A DNA stretch of 64,000 nucleotides from NCBI GenBank assembly GCA_963720775.1, contig CAVRGR010000005.1:124001-188000 (forward strand), written 5' to 3'. Of this stretch, positions 61,800 through 64,000 are shown one piece after another. The notes under the pieces were generated by a model. That model was not told where the DNA came from. It saw only the letters and a list, made by a program, of their open reading frames with translations, and ran no database searches. The first letter of the stretch is position 1. Each line of letters starts with the position of its first letter. The position numbers and the translations under genes are program-made. This DNA comes from JAENVT01 sp963720775 (lineage in GTDB: Bacteria > Actinomycetota > Acidimicrobiia > Acidimicrobiales > Ilumatobacteraceae).

Positions 61800-63070
61800 C
61801 GGCGATTCCTCTGTCGCTGTTGCCGGATACCGCCGAGGTGTTGCCCGATGGCACCCTGTCGATCGGTGGTTGTCGCGTGGTCGATGTGGCTTCCGAATAC
61901 GGCACGCCGGTGTTCATCTACGACGAGACGCATCTGCGGGCACGATGCCGCGAGACGGTGGCCGCATTCGGTCCCGGTCGAGCGGTGTACGCGACCAAGG
62001 CGTTCCTGTGCAAGGCCATGGCTCGACTCGCCTACGACGAGGGCATGTTGCTCGACGTGTCGAGTGGTGGCGAGATGTACGTTGCGCTGGCAGCAGGCGT
62101 GCCAGCGGCGGCGCTCACGTTCCACGGCAACAACAAGACCATCGACGAGCTCCGTTCGGCCATCACCGCCGGCGTTCGCAACATCGTCGTCGACAGCTTC
62201 GACGAGCTCGACCGGCTCGATGCACTTCACGCCGAGGGTCTTGCGGTCCCCGCGGTGTTGGCTCGCATCACACCCGGCGTGCACGCGCACACCCACGAGT
62301 TCGTGGCGACCGGGCAGGACGATTCCAAGTTCGGGTTCAACCTCGGTAACGGCGAGGCGCAGCGCGCCGTCGATCGCATGCGCCGATCGCCGAGCGTGGA
62401 GCTCGTCGGACTGCACTGCCACATCGGCTCGAACGTGTTCGCCGCCTCCAACTTCGCCAAGGCAGCGGAGGTGATGGCCGGCTTTGCGGTGCCGCTCGAC
62501 CTGCCCGAGCTCGTGCTCGGCGGTGGCCTCGGTGTCGCTTACGTCGTGGGGGAGGAAGCGCCGTCGATCACGCAATGGGGCAACGTGTTGCTCGATGCGT
62601 GCGCGTCGCTGGGCGTGCGCAGTCACGTCAGTGTGGAACCCGGTCGGTCGATCGTCGCCGCGGCAGCGATCACGGTGTACACCGTGGGGACGATCAAGCG
62701 CATCCCCGGTGTGCGGACGTACGTGGCGGTCGATGGGGGCATGAGCGACAACCCGCGGCCAGTCCTCTACGGCAGCGGCTACGAAGCGTTCCTGCCCGCC
62801 GCAGTGACCGCGTCGCGCACGCTCGCCGCCCGGCTCGTCGGCAAGCACTGCGAGAGTGGCGACGTGTTGATCTTCGACGCTTTGCTGCCGGCCAGCATCA
62901 CGGTGAGTGATCTTCTTGCCACGCCCGTCACGGGCGCCTACGGGCGCAGCATGGCCAGCAACTACAACATGCTCACCCGACCTCCGGTGGTGTTCGTCGC
63001 CGAGGGCGTGGCCCGTGCCGTGGTTCGCCGGGAGTCGATGGAAGACCTGGTCAGATCCGACTTGGCGTAA
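61796..63070 (+). CDS. lysA: Diaminopimelate decarboxylase
   Basis: The protein has 424 residues from GTG 61796. The PLP-binding lysine lies in AVYATKAFLCKAM; other marks are FHGNNKTIDEL, GLHCHIGSNVF, VEPGRSIVAAAA, CESGDVL and the active-site tyrosine region in GAYGRSMASNYN. It converts meso-diaminopimelate to lysine, the last step of lysine synthesis. The argS-lysA-hom order is common in actinobacteria; here hom follows but is separated by one surface-protein gene. Confidence 0.95.
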   Translation: MTAIPLSLLPDTAEVLPDGTLSIGGCRVVDVASEYGTPVFIYDETHLRARCRETVAAFGPGRAVYATKAFLCKAMARLAYDEGMLLDVSSGGEMYVALAAGVPAAALTFHGNNKTIDELRSAITAGVRNIVVDSFDELDRLDALHAEGLAVPAVLARITPGVHAHTHEFVATGQDDSKFGFNLGNGEAQRAVDRMRRSPSVELVGLHCHIGSNVFAASNFAKAAEVMAGFAVPLDLPELVLGGGLGVAYVVGEEAPSITQWGNVLLDACASLGVRSHVSVEPGRSIVAAAAITVYTVGTIKRIPGVRTYVAVDGGMSDNPRPVLYGSGYEAFLPAAVTASRTLAARLVGKHCESGDVLIFDALLPASITVSDLLATPVTGAYGRSMASNYNMLTRPPVVFVAEGVARAVVRRESMEDLVRSDLA

Positions 63071-63248
63071 AGCGGGCCGGTCGCGACATCGGCCGAGTAC
63101 AGTCGTACAGTGAGCAGGCTCCCACGAACTGTGAGCTCCACTCGACAGAGTGTGGGTCGTACGGCCCAAACCAGCCATGCTTGCTGTACGTAGCGGGTCT
63201 TGATGGTTAGCTTGTGGTTATCCCGATTGTCGGGGTCGAGTTCGGCGG

Positions 63249-63890
63249 GTGGTTCACTTGAAGGTCTCAAAACTCATGGTGGTGGCTTTCGTCGCTGCTG
63301 CGGGCTGCGCCGGATTCGTCCGGGTGGCCGAAGCGTCTCCCATTTCCAGCACGTCGGTTTCGTGCGTGAGCGGGGACGGCGTGATGAGCCTGACGATCAC
63401 CAACCCGGCTGCCGATCGCATCGCCGAGTTCGTCGTCACCAATCCGGCCACGTTCGTGGCATCGGTGATCGATCTCGATCCCGGCGCATCGCAGATGGTC
63501 ACGCTCAGCGGCCTTTCCGACGGATCCGTGGTGGTCCCCGTTCGACTCAATGGCGACGACGCCAGCGTCACCGCTCAGATCTCCTGCGACGCGACCACGT
63601 GCGCCGAGGGAGTGCTCAGTGTCGTCACCGACGACAGCGGCGTGCAACAAGAAGCGTGCGTCGCGTCCGAGGCCGACCCGGTCAGCAATCCACGGAAGTC
63701 CCAACTCGCGCAGTCCACGCAAGGCACCACCGCCACACAGGCAGTGCTTCCCACCACCGGCGCGGGCACCGGTGTTCTGGTGCTCGCCGCTGTCCTCGTC
63801 GGAAGCGGATCGATCGTGTCACTCCTCGGTCGGCGGCGCAAGCCTGCGGGAGGCCGCAAACGGTTTCGACGGCGAGGTGTCACCCCGTAG
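63249..63890 (+). CDS. Secreted protein with LPTTG sorting signal
   Basis: The protein has 213 residues from GTG 63249. It has an export signal (VSKLMVVAFVAAAGCAGFVR) and a beta-rich outer domain with four cysteines. The C-terminal sorting signal is AVLPTTG, followed by a hydrophobic segment (VLVLAAVLVGSGSIVSLL) and a basic tail (RRRKPAGGRKRFRRR). This LPxTG pattern directs sortase attachment to the cell wall. A sortase gene is present at 2012-3259. The gene interrupts the usual lysA-hom adjacency. The 178 bases upstream probably hold its own promoter. Confidence 0.78.
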   Translation: MVHLKVSKLMVVAFVAAAGCAGFVRVAEASPISSTSVSCVSGDGVMSLTITNPAADRIAEFVVTNPATFVASVIDLDPGASQMVTLSGLSDGSVVVPVRLNGDDASVTAQISCDATTCAEGVLSVVTDDSGVQQEACVASEADPVSNPRKSQLAQSTQGTTATQAVLPTTGAGTGVLVLAAVLVGSGSIVSLLGRRRKPAGGRKRFRRRGVTP

Positions 63891-63900
63891 CCTTCCGCCC

Positions 63901-64000
63901 GTGACGAAGCTCGTGCGGATCGGTGTACTGGGTTGCGGCAACGTCGGCTCGGCGTTTGTCAAGCTCGTGATGGCCCAACAAGCCACGATCGAGGCGCGCA
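63901..64000 (+). CDS. hom: Homoserine dehydrogenase, N-terminal start (partial)
   Basis: The frame from GTG 63901 runs off the window edge. The visible 33 residues, TKLVRIGVLGCGNVGSAFVK and onward, contain the NAD(P)-binding GxGxxG motif (GCGNVG) in the context typical of homoserine dehydrogenase. The position after lysA supports this. The enzyme reduces aspartate semialdehyde to homoserine for threonine and methionine synthesis. Other Rossmann enzymes are possible, given the short piece. Confidence 0.7.
   Translation, partial: MTKLVRIGVLGCGNVGSAFVKLVMAQQATIEAR

Noticed and set aside
63181..63210. Possible promoter upstream of the LPTTG gene
   Set aside because: TTGCTG with a 17-base spacer leads only to TGGTTA, too weak a -10 match to call.

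Overview
The window looks like chromosomal DNA of a high-GC actinobacterium. WhiB, an MtrA/MtrB/LpqB-like operon, a PdtaS-like kinase, DUF3107, the trio of MSMEG_4193-type phosphatase, DUF3090 and SCO1664 families, and F420-type (LLM) flavin enzymes all point to Actinomycetota. A complete System I cytochrome c maturation locus, a pyruvate:ferredoxin oxidoreductase and several families without clear relatives suggest a deep-branching class such as Acidimicrobiia (Ilumatobacter-like). That placement is inference. No prophage, transposase, CRISPR array or rRNA was seen. One tRNA-Arg(CCG) was found.

Layout. 1-3.3 kb: end of an Lhr helicase, a lipoprotein, a TetR regulator with a palindrome at its start, and a class E-like sortase. 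3.4-9.8 kb: cytochrome c maturation operon ccmABCDEF-thioredoxin-ccmH-TPR, almost all with overlapping stops and starts. 9.8-18.3 kb: small membrane proteins, a YedY-like molybdoenzyme, Mrp divergent from a SufR-like regulator, two DJ-1/PfpI genes, DUF3107, PdtaS-like kinase, WhiB. 18.4-25.5 kb: glycerophosphodiesterase, lipid kinase, electron-transfer flavoprotein etfBA, the MSMEG_4193-DUF3090-SCO1664 operon with a fourth unknown gene, and uracil-DNA glycosylase. 25.5-31.1 kb: a hydrolase cluster (alpha/beta hydrolase, dimethylformamidase-like, N-carbamoylase-like, SsnA-like amidohydrolase, F420-type oxidoreductase) that reads as an unassigned catabolic pathway for an amide or N-heterocycle. 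31-34 kb: PilT ATPase, then a pair of genes that together look like a sigma factor split in two. 34-41.3 kb: pyruvate:ferredoxin oxidoreductase, dihydroorotate dehydrogenase-like protein, zinc alcohol dehydrogenase and an FrhB-like iron-sulfur flavoprotein. 41.6-45.8 kb: a tandem pair of GlnD-type proteins behind a winged-helix protein. 46-54 kb: acyl-CoA dehydrogenase, two DNA alkylation repair genes, trehalose-phosphate synthase, NhaA. 54.7-64 kb: MtrAB-GerMN operon, an MFS protein, tRNA-Arg divergent from argS, lysA, a sortase-substrate-like surface protein and the start of homoserine dehydrogenase.

Three features cross these blocks. First, five otherwise well-conserved genes (ccmA, a glxA-like gene, a glycerophosphodiesterase, a dimethylformamidase-like gene and glnD) are each broken by a single frameshift in a short CG-rich run; sequence error is at least as likely as gene decay. 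Second, two copies of a roughly 100-base structured repeat with terminal inverted repeats sit in convergent intergenic gaps 26 kb apart. Third, a sortase lies near one end and an LPTTG-bearing protein near the other.
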